Part shown: piece by piece, positions 10,379 to 20,681 of the stretch
How the letters are laid out: each line of letters opens with the position of its first letter
How positions within the stretch are numbered: position 1 is the first letter of the stretch
Assembly: GCA_963851385.1 (NCBI GenBank)
Contig: CAWKPE010000013.1
Span: forward strand, 310,001 to 374,000
Source: CAWEFA01 sp963851385
Lineage (GTDB): Bacteria > Bacteroidota > Bacteroidia > Bacteroidales > DTGW01
Direction: 5' to 3'
DNA: 64,000 bases
Notes under the pieces: model-generated
Told to the model about the DNA's origin: nothing
Database searches by the model: none
Seen by the model: the letters and a program-made list of their open reading frames with translations, nothing else
Translations under genes and position numbers: made by a program

Positions 10379-12262
10379 ATGAAATTCAAAAAAGGCTTAT
10401 TGTTTGCATTTTACGCAATATTATTCACAATATCTACTAAGTCAATATCGCAAGCAGCAGCATCGGTTAAAGCAAACTTCAAAGCCACAATTAACCAAAA
10501 CGATACCAGTGTAACAATAAAAAACCAATCTACAAAGAAGGCAAATATTTATTTAATTGATTTCGGAGATGGCACTGTTATCAAAGATACTCAAATGGTG
10601 GATTATACTCATAATTATTCAGCTTTGGGTACATATAACATTTGTCTTACAGTTACAGATACCACGGGTTTAACATCGATTTCTTCTACAACTTGTGACT
10701 CTATTGAATTTACGCAGGAAAGTGTTGATTGTGCTTCAGATTTTAGTTTGAGTACAAAAGGATTAACAGTTACTGTAATAAATATTTCTACAGGTACATA
10801 TAAAAAAGTAATTTGGAATTTTGGCGATGGTACACAAGTTAAAAATGTTGATTCAGTTACGCATACTTATAGCAATCCTGGTGCTTATGATATTAGTTTA
10901 TATGTAAAGAAAAAGAATGTTGACTGCGAATCAGAAAAAGTAAAAACGGCTATTATGGTAGGTAACAATGTAAGTTGTGTTGCTTATTTTACCTATTCAA
11001 TCGATACAGGAAAAATAGTCCAGTTTACCAATCAGTCACTTGGCACCAATTTAGGTTTTCAATGGAATTTTGGCGATGGAACAGTTTCAAATGATACAAA
11101 TCCTGTACATGAATACAGTAATCCGGGAATTTATAAAGTTCTCCTTCAGATTGAAAACAAAAACCTGGCAATTAAATCAAATTATTTAACCTATATTTCA
11201 GTAGATACGGCTAATATTGACATATTACCTGATTTTGATGCAATTACTGATCCTGAAAATGATACAGTTGAATTTGAAAACCTTTCATTAGGAAGAAATA
11301 ATATTAAATCGTACACTTGGAATTTCGGGGACGGAATAATTTCAAGTGACAGTACACCTGAACATGTTTATCAAACTCCTGGTGATTATAATGTTTGCTT
11401 ATCCGCAGTTCCTATTACAGGTAACAAATACAATACTGTTTGCAAAAACATTACTGCAGGGCTATCACAAACTCAAACACCAAATTTTTCATTTATTTTG
11501 TTAGGCAACGATTCAGTTAGTTTTATATCTCAATTTAGCCAGAAACCGGATTCGCTTCTCTGGGATTTTGGTGATGGTAGTTCATCTATTGAGTCACAAC
11601 CTATCCACATATTTCCAAGCCAATCAATTTACCTGGTTAGTTTAAAGTTGAAGTATGGCACAGGAATATATGAGAAAATTCAGATTGTAAATACTACTTC
11701 AAATCAGGATAAATTAATTTGTCGATTTAAATATTATGATGAAGACTTGTCTCATTTAAAATCAGCAGCAAAAACAAAGGTACGTTTTAAAGGCAGTCTT
11801 TCAGGTGATGTTTCACGAGTTTATGCAGCTTGGGATTTTGGAGACGGAACTTTAGATTCGACAAATCTTGAACTACAGCATTCTTATGATAATAATGGTA
11901 ATTATGAAGTTTGCCTTAAAGTTTTTAACTATTTAACAGGAGACACAGACTCATATTGTGAGCAGATCAAAATTGGAACAAATGATAACATAGAATCATT
12001 GTCAAATCAGGTATCAATATTTTCAATATATCCAAATCCAACTAAAGATAACATTAATATGTTGATTTTTTCCGAAAAATCAGATAAGGTAAGTATCGCT
12101 TTGTTCGATATGTCGGGAAGACTTATAAAACCTTTATTTGAAGGAAATATTAATAGTGGTGAAAATAAAATAGCACTTAATTTGGGAATTCAAAAGGGCA
12201 TTTACATAATTAATGTGCAAACACCTTTGGAAATACATTCCATAAAACTATTGGTGGAATAA
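10379..12262 (+). CDS. Secreted multi-PKD-domain protein with T9SS sorting domain
   Basis: A 627-residue protein with a signal peptide (about residues 1-27) and six PKD-like beta-sandwich repeats. Each repeat is marked by a [DN]FGDG motif (for example DFGDGTVIKD, NFGDGTQV, NFGDGTVS, NFGDGIIS, DFGDGSSS, DFGDGTLD). The C-terminal about 80 residues (IYPNPTKDNIN...VSIALFDMSGRLIKP...GIYIINV) are a type A T9SS sorting domain, which directs export across the outer membrane. No catalytic domain is visible, so it is probably a surface or adhesive protein. It stands alone between the palindromic element and the TPR gene. Confidence 0.9.
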   Translation: MKFKKGLLFAFYAILFTISTKSISQAAASVKANFKATINQNDTSVTIKNQSTKKANIYLIDFGDGTVIKDTQMVDYTHNYSALGTYNICLTVTDTTGLTSISSTTCDSIEFTQESVDCASDFSLSTKGLTVTVINISTGTYKKVIWNFGDGTQVKNVDSVTHTYSNPGAYDISLYVKKKNVDCESEKVKTAIMVGNNVSCVAYFTYSIDTGKIVQFTNQSLGTNLGFQWNFGDGTVSNDTNPVHEYSNPGIYKVLLQIENKNLAIKSNYLTYISVDTANIDILPDFDAITDPENDTVEFENLSLGRNNIKSYTWNFGDGIISSDSTPEHVYQTPGDYNVCLSAVPITGNKYNTVCKNITAGLSQTQTPNFSFILLGNDSVSFISQFSQKPDSLLWDFGDGSSSIESQPIHIFPSQSIYLVSLKLKYGTGIYEKIQIVNTTSNQDKLICRFKYYDEDLSHLKSAAKTKVRFKGSLSGDVSRVYAAWDFGDGTLDSTNLELQHSYDNNGNYEVCLKVFNYLTGDTDSYCEQIKIGTNDNIESLSNQVSIFSIYPNPTKDNINMLIFSEKSDKVSIALFDMSGRLIKPLFEGNINSGENKIALNLGIQKGIYIINVQTPLEIHSIKLLVE

Positions 12263-12384
12263 TAAAGTTCATTGTTTAACAATTTCAGAATGTATTAATT
12301 GATAGTCTATATTAAAATAAGAATAATAAAGAAAAACTAATAGAGAAATACTAACTAAAAACTAACTATCAAAAACAACAAGTA

Positions 12385-13680
12385 ATGTCAAACAGAAAAT
12401 TAGCTTTACTAATCTCCATTTGGCTAAACATAATTGTTTCAAGTGCATCGATAAAAGAAGTATTTGAAAAACTTGCTACGCCTGATAGTTTAAAGGAAAA
12501 GTATTTCAGTACGCAAAATTCAGAAAAAAAAGTAGATGTCCTTAATGATATTGGCTTTTTCTTTACCAGCCGCAATCCTGAATCTGCAATTACTATTTCT
12601 CATATAGCACTAAAAATATCTGATTCGTTGAAATATGAATATGGACAATATGATGCTCAAAATAATATGGGGATTGCATTTTATCGTAGTTCCAGGTTTA
12701 AGCAGGCTCTTGCATGTTTTAACACAGCATATGATATTGCTAAAAACATGAACTCAAAAAATAAAATGGCAGCAATATTCAGCAATATGGCTTTAGTATA
12801 TAACCTTTTAAGTGATTATGAGAAGGCATTGAAATATAATTTTGAAGCATTGAAAATTCGTACTTCTGATCATGATTCCATAGGCATAGCAATTTCATAT
12901 AATAATTTGGGAACAACATATCATTATAAATCAGAATTTAGCCAGGCATTGGAATATTACATAAAAGCATTGAAAATTAAACAAGCACAACATGACAAAG
13001 AAGGTATTGCATCTACATACAATAATATTGGCCAATTGTTTTTCGAAATGTATTCAGATACATCTGTTTGGGTATTGGATAGCGCACTGGAATATTTTCT
13101 TAAGGCATATTATGCATGGAATTCAACTTCTAATAAAGCTGGTTTATCAGAAGTATTGCCTAACATTGGAAATATTTATTCATTGAAAAATCTGAATGAT
13201 AGGGCTAGTGATGCTTATATGGCTGCACTAAATGTTCAGAAACAAGCACAAGATTCGGCAGGAATTGCTTTAACATTTTACAACATGGGCATTCTAAATT
13301 ATAACCTGTCGAATTTCAAATTATCTAAAGAGTACTTCGATAAAAGCATTCAGATTGCTCGTAAATATTTGATTGCAGACCTTGTTAAAGATAATCTTAA
13401 AATGTTGTTTATGTTAGCAGGAAATAAAGGAGATTATAAGACGGCATATTTACATGCCAATGAATATGTTCTTTTAAATGATAGTTTGAGTGAACTAGCG
13501 CATAAGCATCTGGTTGAAGATTATTTGGGTAAATATGAATACCGGGTTTCTGAGAATATGAATTTACAAAAAGCTATTAATAAAGCTAAGACTTGGATGA
13601 TAATTTTAAGTGTAGGTGCCTTTGTAATTATAGGTTTATTTTTAATTTGGATCATAAAAAAAAGAAAAATTAATACGTAA
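12385..13680 (+). CDS. TPR-repeat protein with C-terminal membrane anchor
   Basis: A 431-residue protein with an N-terminal export signal, tetratricopeptide repeats over about residues 50-370 (ISYNNLGTTYHYKSEFSQALEYY is a typical unit) and one membrane segment near the C-terminus (WMIILSVGAFVIIGLFLIWIIKK). It ends eight residues or so after that segment. Bacteroidota proteins with this layout normally continue into a cytoplasmic output domain such as a histidine kinase, SpoIIE or LuxR-type HTH. Here there is none, and a MITE lies 16 bp after the stop codon. It could be a truncated sensor or a genuine short form. Confidence 0.85.
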   Translation: MSNRKLALLISIWLNIIVSSASIKEVFEKLATPDSLKEKYFSTQNSEKKVDVLNDIGFFFTSRNPESAITISHIALKISDSLKYEYGQYDAQNNMGIAFYRSSRFKQALACFNTAYDIAKNMNSKNKMAAIFSNMALVYNLLSDYEKALKYNFEALKIRTSDHDSIGIAISYNNLGTTYHYKSEFSQALEYYIKALKIKQAQHDKEGIASTYNNIGQLFFEMYSDTSVWVLDSALEYFLKAYYAWNSTSNKAGLSEVLPNIGNIYSLKNLNDRASDAYMAALNVQKQAQDSAGIALTFYNMGILNYNLSNFKLSKEYFDKSIQIARKYLIADLVKDNLKMLFMLAGNKGDYKTAYLHANEYVLLNDSLSELAHKHLVEDYLGKYEYRVSENMNLQKAINKAKTWMIILSVGAFVIIGLFLIWIIKKRKINT

Positions 13681-13696
13681 TAATAATTCAAGATTC

Positions 13697-13817
13697 AATG
13701 TCGTTTAATTAAGAAACAAAACACCCTTCGACAAGCTCAGGGTGACAATAAAATGAGGTCATACTGAGCTTGTCGAAGTATGACTAATGATATAAAACTG
13801 CTTAACTAAACAACATT
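13697..13817. mobile_element. 121-bp MITE, copy 1
   Basis: Terminal inverted repeats AATGTCGTTTAATTAAG (13697-13713) and CTTAACTAAACAACATT (13801-13817) match imperfectly. A second copy of the same length lies in opposite orientation at 40069-40189. The interior holds the 15-bp inverted pair CTTCGACAAGCTCAG / CTGAGCTTGTCGAAG. A 10-bp direct repeat, ATTCAAGATT, lies one base outside each end (13686-13695 and 13819-13828), as expected for a target-site duplication. There is no coding capacity, so it must have been moved by a transposase encoded elsewhere. Confidence 0.85.
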
Positions 13818-13995
13818 TATTCAAGATTATTAAAATTTGTCTGTAAGAAAATACAATTCTTTGAATAATAGATTTTTTTTCTTATCCTAATCTATTAATT
13901 AGATTCTACCATCCAAAACATTTTTTATTTCAATTACTTATAAAAAACATTTTGACAATTATATTGTTTATAATTGAATAGAAAATTGTCCGAAA

Positions 13996-15312
13996 ATGTC
14001 GACGTTAAAAGAAAAACTTTTCGAAAAAATTGAAGAATGGCGGCCTCGTGTTCAAAGGCTTATGGAAGAATATGGTGATGTCGTAGTTGATAATGTTACA
14101 ATTGGTCAGATAATAGGTGGAATGCGCGATATTAAATGCCTCGTTACAGACATTTCTTATCTTGATCCTGAAGAAGGTATCCGTTACAGAGGACACACTT
14201 TAACTGATTTATTTGAAAAATTACCCAAACCTAAAGGCGCAGAGTATCCATATGTCGAAGGTTGTTTGTATCTTTTATTGACTGGTGAAATTCCTACTGA
14301 AAGCGAAGTTGCTGATGTAGTAGATGAATTATCAAAGCGTCGGATTTTACCCCGCTATGTTTATGAAGTAATTGATGCCTTTCCTAATATTAGCCATCCA
14401 ATGGCTATGTTTTCTTCTGCTATTTTAACTATGTCAAACGAATCGTTCTTTGCAAAAAAATATGAAGCCGGGATCCATAAGCAAGATTATTGGGATTCTA
14501 TGTACGAAGATTCACTTAACTTGCTGGCCAAACTACCGGAAATTGCGACATATATATATTCTAAACTTTATCGGAATGGTAAGAAGGTACAGTCCAATCC
14601 ACATTTGGACTTTGGCGCCAACTTTGCAAATATGATGGGCATTTCGCCTCCTTATGATGATGTTTCCCGGTTGCATTTTATTTTACATGCAGATCATGAA
14701 AGCGGGAATGTTAGCGCTCATACAGGTCATCTTGTATCCAGCTCCTTATCAGATATCTATTTATCAATTTCTGCAATGATAAATGGCTTAGCTGGTCCTT
14801 TACATGGTTTGGCAAACCAGGAAGTACTTAAATGGTTGTTAGAATTAATGAAAAAAATGGAAGGCAAGCAACCCACTGAAGATGAAGTGACCCAATTTGT
14901 ATGGGATACTCTTAATTCAGGCCATGTAATACCTGGTTTTGGTCACGCTGTATTACGCAAAACAGATCCACGATATATGATTCAAAGGGAATTTGCATTA
15001 AAACATATGGCTGATGATCCAATTATGTATTATTTAGATATGTTATTTAAAATAGTGCCCAAAATACTTATAGAACAAGGAAAAGCTAAAAATCCATGGC
15101 CAAATGTTGATGCTCATTCAGGGGCAATACAGTGGCATTATGGAGTTCGTGAATATGATTTTTATACCGTGTTGTTTGGAATTGGCCGTGCAATTGGCAC
15201 TTGTGCGAACATTATCTGGGACAGGGCATTGTATTATCCTCTAGAGAGACCTAAATCACTTACTACTGAAATGCTTGAGCAAATTGCAATGGATTCAAAA
15301 AATAATAAATAA
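13996..15312 (+). CDS. gltA: Citrate synthase, eukaryotic/mitochondrial-like type
   Basis: A 438-residue enzyme condensing oxaloacetate and acetyl-CoA to citrate. All three catalytic residues are visible: H270 (AGPLHGLANQEVL), H317 (IPGFGHAVLRKTDPRY) and D372 (NPWPNVDAHSG). These motifs and the segments HADHESGNVSAHTGHLV and LERPKSLTTE read almost word for word like animal mitochondrial citrate synthase and unlike the hexameric enterobacterial GltA. This subtype is known from some Bacteroidota and from Geobacter. A lipoprotein gene follows 72 bp later. No other TCA-cycle gene is in the window. Confidence 0.95.
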   Translation: MSTLKEKLFEKIEEWRPRVQRLMEEYGDVVVDNVTIGQIIGGMRDIKCLVTDISYLDPEEGIRYRGHTLTDLFEKLPKPKGAEYPYVEGCLYLLLTGEIPTESEVADVVDELSKRRILPRYVYEVIDAFPNISHPMAMFSSAILTMSNESFFAKKYEAGIHKQDYWDSMYEDSLNLLAKLPEIATYIYSKLYRNGKKVQSNPHLDFGANFANMMGISPPYDDVSRLHFILHADHESGNVSAHTGHLVSSSLSDIYLSISAMINGLAGPLHGLANQEVLKWLLELMKKMEGKQPTEDEVTQFVWDTLNSGHVIPGFGHAVLRKTDPRYMIQREFALKHMADDPIMYYLDMLFKIVPKILIEQGKAKNPWPNVDAHSGAIQWHYGVREYDFYTVLFGIGRAIGTCANIIWDRALYYPLERPKSLTTEMLEQIAMDSKNNK

Positions 15313-15384
15313 CACTATTCTTTTGACTATCTTTACAAGAAAAGAAAAACTAATAATCTGCTTCCTTTTCCTAATTTCAATTTA

Positions 15385-15837
15385 ATGCGAATAACTCGTC
15401 TGGCAATTTTGTTTTCAGGATATTTTCTTCTTTTATCTTGTTCTCCCAAAAATTTGATTCATATTGGGCAGATTAAAAATATCCAATTGAAAGGACTTGA
15501 AGGCAAAGCATTTTTATGCCAGGCAGAATTGGAAATTGAAAACAAATATTTCTTGCCTTTTCATCTTGTAGCAGGCGAATTAAAAGTTTTTGCTTCAGAT
15601 CAAGTTATAGGAAATATTCAAATTAAAGATACAATTCATATTAAAGCCAGAGAGAAAAAAACTTACACGATTAATTTTAATGTCATGCTCAACAATGATG
15701 ATTTAGGGTTTATTTCATTCGTTCAAAAATTCATGAATAGTAGTAATTCAGTAATTTCAATTAAAGGTAATATTCACGCTCATTCTCTGTTTATAAATAG
15801 ATGCATTCTAATAGACATTCCAATAAATAATTGGTAA
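15385..15837 (+). CDS. Small lipoprotein, LEA-type-2-like
   Basis: A 150-residue protein with a lipoprotein signal (lipobox LLLSC, cysteine at about residue 19). The mature part is one beta-rich domain with the pattern of LEA type 2/WHy domains (AELEIENKYFLPFHL, AGELKVFASDQVIG). In bacteria such domains are exported and may have a stress-protection role, but the function here is unknown. It sits between citrate synthase and the SPOR gene. Confidence 0.65.
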   Translation: MRITRLAILFSGYFLLLSCSPKNLIHIGQIKNIQLKGLEGKAFLCQAELEIENKYFLPFHLVAGELKVFASDQVIGNIQIKDTIHIKAREKKTYTINFNVMLNNDDLGFISFVQKFMNSSNSVISIKGNIHAHSLFINRCILIDIPINNW

Positions 15838-16035
15838 ACAAAATTATTGTTCAATTATTTTATTATTATTTTTTCTCAAATCAAATGGTAATTGTAAGTT
15901 TCAATTTTTATTTATTTTTGAAAGGGCAATTAATATTTATAATGTAAATTTAAATGTTGAAATACTAAATTCGTATTTCTGAATATTCGTATGATTATAT
16001 ATGCATTATTGATGAAAAATTAAAAGCATTAATTG

Positions 16036-16501
16036 ATGAAAATAAAAAACTTTCTATTATTCAATTTGTTGTTATTCTCCATTAATATATTTTCACAAAC
16101 CGGCAATAAGATGAAAATGGCAAGTGATATTTTTAGTTCTTTAGCAGAACCTGCTCTAAATTCTGGAAGAGTTAATGTAATACAGGATGAGAAAATAAAA
16201 GTTTTGTTAAGCAGATATATTGAATATAAAAGGAAAGATGGTAAATTATCTGGTTATCGTATCAGGATTTTTTCTGATTCCGGAACATCAGCCCGTACAA
16301 AGAGCAATGAATGAAAGGAGCAGATTTATTAAAGAATACCCTGAGATACCGACTTACTTGGAATATGAAGCTCCTAATTTTAAAATATATGTCGGTGATT
16401 TCCGTAGTAAACTTGAAGGATTTAAAACTTATAAGCAAATAGGAAAAGAATTTAGAAATGCATTTATTGTTCCGGCACACATTAATTTGCCAAAATTATA
16501 A
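16036..16501 (+). CDS. SPOR-domain-like exported protein, one frameshift
   Basis: Two frames join into one protein of about 154 residues. The first frame (ATG 16036, stop at 16312-16314) has a signal peptide and ends SGYRIRIFSDSGTSARTKSNE. The second continues ERSRFIKEYPEIPTYLEYEAPNFKIYVGDFRSKLEG. This is the SPOR pattern (GYRVQIFS... then ...FKIRVGDF), which binds denuded peptidoglycan glycans. A net +1 base between 16309 and 16316 explains the break. The upstream TTG at 16033 is in frame, but ATG at 16036 is the better start. It ends 17 bp before the PurF-like gene. Confidence 0.7.
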
Positions 16502-16518
16502 AATATATCAGATATAAG

Positions 16519-18420
16519 ATGAGTGAATTAATAAAGCACGAATGTGGTGTAGCACTGGTAAGACTTCTAAAACCACTTGAATATTATCAATTTAAATATG
16601 GAACATGGCGATACGGTTTGCAGAAGTTGTATTTATTAATGGAAAAGCAACATAACCGTGGTCAGGATGGAGCAGGAGTCGTTAGCCTAAAACTTAACAT
16701 GGAACCCGGAAATAAATATATTCATCGTCATCGTTCTATTGACACATCGGCAATTGATGATGTATTTAAAAAAATCTATGATCATTTTACTGAACTCGAA
16801 TTCAGAAACCCAAATTTACTTACAGATCCTTTATGGGTTAAAGCCAACTTGCCATTTGCAGCCGAATTATATTTAGGTCACCTGAGATATGGAACTTTTG
16901 GGGGAAATAAACTGGATAGCGTACATCCGGTATTAAGAGAAAATAACTGGAAAACCCGTAACATTGCTTTAGCCGGTAATTTTAACCTTACTAATGTTGA
17001 TGAAATTTTTAATCATTTAATTGAGCTTGGTCAGCATCCGAAAGATTATTCAGATACTGTAACAGTTCTTGAAAATGTGGGCCATTTTCTTGATGGAGAA
17101 GTTCAGCGAAAATTCATGCTTTTTAAAACACAAGGTTTTGAAAATAAAGAAATTTCAGGACTTATTGCCGAGCATCTTGATTTGACAAGCGTTCTCAAAG
17201 AATCCAGCAAACGATGGGATGGTGGTTATGTTATTGCCGGACTTATTGGACATGGAGATGCATTTGTTATTCGCGATCCAAATGGTATTCGTCCTGCTTA
17301 TTATTATTACGATGATGAAATTGCAGTAGTAGCTTCGGAAAGACCCGTGATTCAAACTGTAATGAACGTTGATACTGAAAATGTTCATGAATTGAATCCA
17401 GGAAGTGCATTTATTGTTAAAATGAATGGCGATGTTTCTATTGAAGAAATTCGCCCGCCTCAGGAACGAACAGCTTGTTCATTTGAACGTATATATTTTT
17501 CAAGAGGTAGCGACAAAGATATTTACATTGAACGGAAAAAACTTGGTGAATTTCTTACTCATGATATTTTAAAAGCAGTTGATTACGACATAGAAAATAC
17601 TGTTTTTTCCTATATACCAAATACAGCTGAATCTGCATTCTATGGAATGCTTAAAGGTGTTGAAGATTATATTTTCGAACTTAAAAAGAAGCAAATTCTT
17701 GAATTAGGTTCAAAAATTGATGCCCAAAAGATTGATAAAATCATGAAGATGAGGCAAAGAGTTGAAAAGATTACTTTAAAGGATATTAAGTTGCGTACTT
17801 TTATTTCACAGGATAAAGGTCGTGATGATTTGGTTGGTCATGTTTATGATATTACTTACGGTACAATAAATAAGGGCAAAGACAACTTAGTAGTTATAGA
17901 TGATTCGATTGTGCGAGGTACAACTCTTAAACAAAGTATAATTCGAATACTTGACAGGCTTGAACCCAAGAGAATTGTTATTGTTTCATCATCACCGCAA
18001 ATTCGTTACCCGGATTGTTATGGCATTGACATGGCAAAACTTGGAGATTTTATTGCTTTTAGAGCTGCAATTGGTTTACTAAAAGATTCAGACCAGGAAA
18101 AAATAATAAATGAAGTGTATCGTAAATCTAAAGCGCAACAAGGTTTACCGAAAGAACAAATAGAAAATCATGTCAAAGCCATTTATGAAAAATTTTCTGT
18201 TGATGAAATTTCTAACAAAATAGCTCAAATGCTAACAACCCCGGAAATAAATGCTGAAGTAAAAATTGTTTATCAGTCAGTTGAAAATCTTCACAGAGCT
18301 TGTCCCAATAATTTAGGGGATTGGTATTTTACGGGAAATTATCCCACACCTGGAGGAAATAAAGTGGTTAATACTTCATTTATTAACTTTATAGAAGGCA
18401 AAAATCAAAGAGCGTATTGA
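16519..18420 (+). CDS. Amidophosphoribosyltransferase-like (PurF paralogue)
   Basis: A 633-residue protein. The N-terminal class II glutamine amidotransferase domain starts at Cys9 (HECGVALVRL, expected to be exposed after removal of a short propeptide), with RGQDGAG, LGHLRYGTFG and AGNFNLTN. The C-terminal phosphoribosyltransferase half has the PRPP loop VVIDDSIVRGTTL. It is longer than ordinary PurF (about 470-510) because of extra helical sequence between the domains. Bacteroidota often carry such a long PurF paralogue, so I leave the symbol empty. The enzyme class uses glutamine and PRPP to make phosphoribosylamine, the first step of purine synthesis. Confidence 0.85.
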   Translation: MSELIKHECGVALVRLLKPLEYYQFKYGTWRYGLQKLYLLMEKQHNRGQDGAGVVSLKLNMEPGNKYIHRHRSIDTSAIDDVFKKIYDHFTELEFRNPNLLTDPLWVKANLPFAAELYLGHLRYGTFGGNKLDSVHPVLRENNWKTRNIALAGNFNLTNVDEIFNHLIELGQHPKDYSDTVTVLENVGHFLDGEVQRKFMLFKTQGFENKEISGLIAEHLDLTSVLKESSKRWDGGYVIAGLIGHGDAFVIRDPNGIRPAYYYYDDEIAVVASERPVIQTVMNVDTENVHELNPGSAFIVKMNGDVSIEEIRPPQERTACSFERIYFSRGSDKDIYIERKKLGEFLTHDILKAVDYDIENTVFSYIPNTAESAFYGMLKGVEDYIFELKKKQILELGSKIDAQKIDKIMKMRQRVEKITLKDIKLRTFISQDKGRDDLVGHVYDITYGTINKGKDNLVVIDDSIVRGTTLKQSIIRILDRLEPKRIVIVSSSPQIRYPDCYGIDMAKLGDFIAFRAAIGLLKDSDQEKIINEVYRKSKAQQGLPKEQIENHVKAIYEKFSVDEISNKIAQMLTTPEINAEVKIVYQSVENLHRACPNNLGDWYFTGNYPTPGGNKVVNTSFINFIEGKNQRAY

Positions 18421-18474
18421 TAATTTATTATTTTCTATTTTTTATTTGTTAGAAAATCAAAAATCAAAAACACA

Positions 18475-20382
18475 TTGGCTTATAAAAATCTTCAGCATTT
18501 CATAAATATTCTTGAAAAATCCGGTGAATTGATCAGGATTAAGGAATTTGTTGATCCTGTGTTGGAAATTGCTGAAATTACTGATCGTATATCAAAAATT
18601 CCAGTTGGAGGTAAAGCTCTATTGTTTGAAAACACGGGTACTGATTTTCCTTTGCTTATTAACAGCCTGGGTTCAGAAAGGCGTATTTGCCTGGCATTAG
18701 GTGTAGAAAATCTCGATGAAATCGGAATGAAAATTTCTACTTTAATGAATCAATTGACAAGTACGAATAATAGTTTTTGGACAAAACTTAAAATATTACC
18801 AACTCTAAAAGAAATTTCATCTTTACTTCCTGTTCGAAAAAATGGAAGAGGTATTTGTCAGGAAGTGGTCATGAAGATTTCTGATTTAGGCAAATTACCG
18901 ATTTTAAAATGCTGGCCACAAGATGGAGGACGTTTTATAACACTGCCATTAGTAAATACTATTGATCCAGACACGAGAATAAGAAATATAGGTATGTATC
19001 GCATGCAGGTTTTTACATCAAATACAACTGGCATGCATTGGCACAGGCATAAAACTGGTGCCAGACATTATGAATTGTACAAATCGCTTGGTAAAAAAAT
19101 GCCCGTTGCAGTTGTTCTGGGTGGCGATCCCGTGTACACGTATACTGCTACTGCTCCGCTTCCTGATAATATTGATGAATATCTTTTTGCGGGATTTTTA
19201 AGAGGAAAACGTGTTGAACTTGTAAAATGTCTCAGTCAGGATATTGATGTTCCGTCCGATGCTGATTTTATCATTGAAGGTTATGTTGATCCAAATGAAT
19301 CCTTAGAAATGGAGGGACCATTTGGAGATCATACAGGTTTTTATTCGCTGGCCGACCGTTATCCTGTATTTCATGTTACTTGTATTACTCATCGCAAAGA
19401 TGCCGTTTATCCTGCCACAATTGTCGGGGTGCCTCCTCAGGAAGATGCTTGGATTGCTAAAGCAACTGAGAGAATATTTGTTACACCAATTCGTTTGGCA
19501 CTGGCACCTGAAATTATTGACATCAACTTGCCAATTGAGGGCATTGCACATAACCTTGCAATTGTAAAGATAAACAAGACTTATCCTGGTCAGGCATTTA
19601 AAGTTATGAATGCATTGTGGGGTGCAGGACAAATGATGTTTAATAAAATAATGATCATTGTCGGGAAAGAAATAAATATTTTTTCACCTTTTGAAATTCT
19701 GACATCAATTTTTAAAAATGTCATCAATTCTTCACATATATGCGTGCAAATGGGACCAGCCGATGTTCTTGATCATGCTGCACAATCATTTACTTATGGA
19801 GGAAAACTTTGTATTGATGCAACAATTAAAATGCCTGAAGAATTAGAAGTTTGTATGCAAAGCACAAAGGAAATTGAGCCAAAGTATTTGTCCGGTTCGT
19901 ATGAGAATGAATTTAAAGTTACGGCAATTAATGAATATCTGACTACTCATGTCTATATTACGAATTCAAACATTACATTTTTAAAAGATGGTTTTGGTCT
20001 GTTAATTCTGACAATAATTAAAAATCATAAAGAACAAATTAATGAACTATCGCATGAGCTATTTCATCAGCCACAATTTACGGGTATAAAATTTATAATT
20101 TTTCTTGAGGATGGTATTCCTGTTAATAATTTGTCATTTATAACATGGTTAATTCTTGCAAATATTGATCCTGCGCGAGATTGTTATTTTTTAAAAGAAG
20201 ATACAAAGTTTTGCATGGCAATTGATGGAACAAAGAAGAATTTTAAATTAGATGGGTTTAATAGAACTTGGCCCGAAATAATTACTTCAGATATCAAAAC
20301 AATAAAAAAAATTGATGATAAATGGCCGTCTTTAGGATTGGGAGAATTCATCAGTTCACCGTCATTACTATTCAAAAGATAA
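18475..20382 (+). CDS. UbiD-family prenylated-FMN decarboxylase
   Basis: A 635-residue UbiD/MenX-type decarboxylase. Typical segments are GMHWHRHKTGARHYE, EGPFGDHTGFYS (acidic active-site region near the prFMN) and VGVPPQEDAWIAKATER. In Bacteroidota these long UbiD proteins are usually annotated as menaquinone-biosynthesis decarboxylases, which would place it in respiratory quinone synthesis. That role is inferred. It needs prenylated FMN made by UbiX, which is not in this window. The start is TTG at 18475. The sequence ATTGGCTTAT could be ATGGCTTAT with one inserted T, in line with other +1 insertions seen here. Confidence 0.88.
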   Translation: MAYKNLQHFINILEKSGELIRIKEFVDPVLEIAEITDRISKIPVGGKALLFENTGTDFPLLINSLGSERRICLALGVENLDEIGMKISTLMNQLTSTNNSFWTKLKILPTLKEISSLLPVRKNGRGICQEVVMKISDLGKLPILKCWPQDGGRFITLPLVNTIDPDTRIRNIGMYRMQVFTSNTTGMHWHRHKTGARHYELYKSLGKKMPVAVVLGGDPVYTYTATAPLPDNIDEYLFAGFLRGKRVELVKCLSQDIDVPSDADFIIEGYVDPNESLEMEGPFGDHTGFYSLADRYPVFHVTCITHRKDAVYPATIVGVPPQEDAWIAKATERIFVTPIRLALAPEIIDINLPIEGIAHNLAIVKINKTYPGQAFKVMNALWGAGQMMFNKIMIIVGKEINIFSPFEILTSIFKNVINSSHICVQMGPADVLDHAAQSFTYGGKLCIDATIKMPEELEVCMQSTKEIEPKYLSGSYENEFKVTAINEYLTTHVYITNSNITFLKDGFGLLILTIIKNHKEQINELSHELFHQPQFTGIKFIIFLEDGIPVNNLSFITWLILANIDPARDCYFLKEDTKFCMAIDGTKKNFKLDGFNRTWPEIITSDIKTIKKIDDKWPSLGLGEFISSPSLLFKR

Positions 20383-20681
20383 AGACTAATATAGTTTTTC
20401 AAAAAAGTTTTTCTGATTCCGGACAAAGGTTATAAAAAAATATTTGGCTTCATTTTATTATTCAAAATTTCCCATTCCTATATCGCTTTAATAAGAGCTT
20501 GAAATCAAATTTACAATTGACTTTTCCCGTTATTTTCATTTTAGTAACTTTATCTTAAAATTCTGTTTATTAGTTTATTAATAGTATAATTTCATCTAAA
20601 TTTAAAAATCTGAGAATTAATGAAGGTTTTCAGGGCAATGCATGTTGGTAATCAACTAAAGAAGTACTAAATTAGCGATTC

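Noticed and set aside
13721..13785. CRISPR-like repeat because of the recurring CTTCGACAAGCTCAG sequence
   Set aside because: There are only two inverted arms per element and no regular spacers; they belong to the MITE.
16519..18420. Calling the amidotransferase purF itself
   Set aside because: It is longer than standard PurF and of the Bacteroidota paralogue type, so I could not be sure it is the main purine-pathway enzyme.
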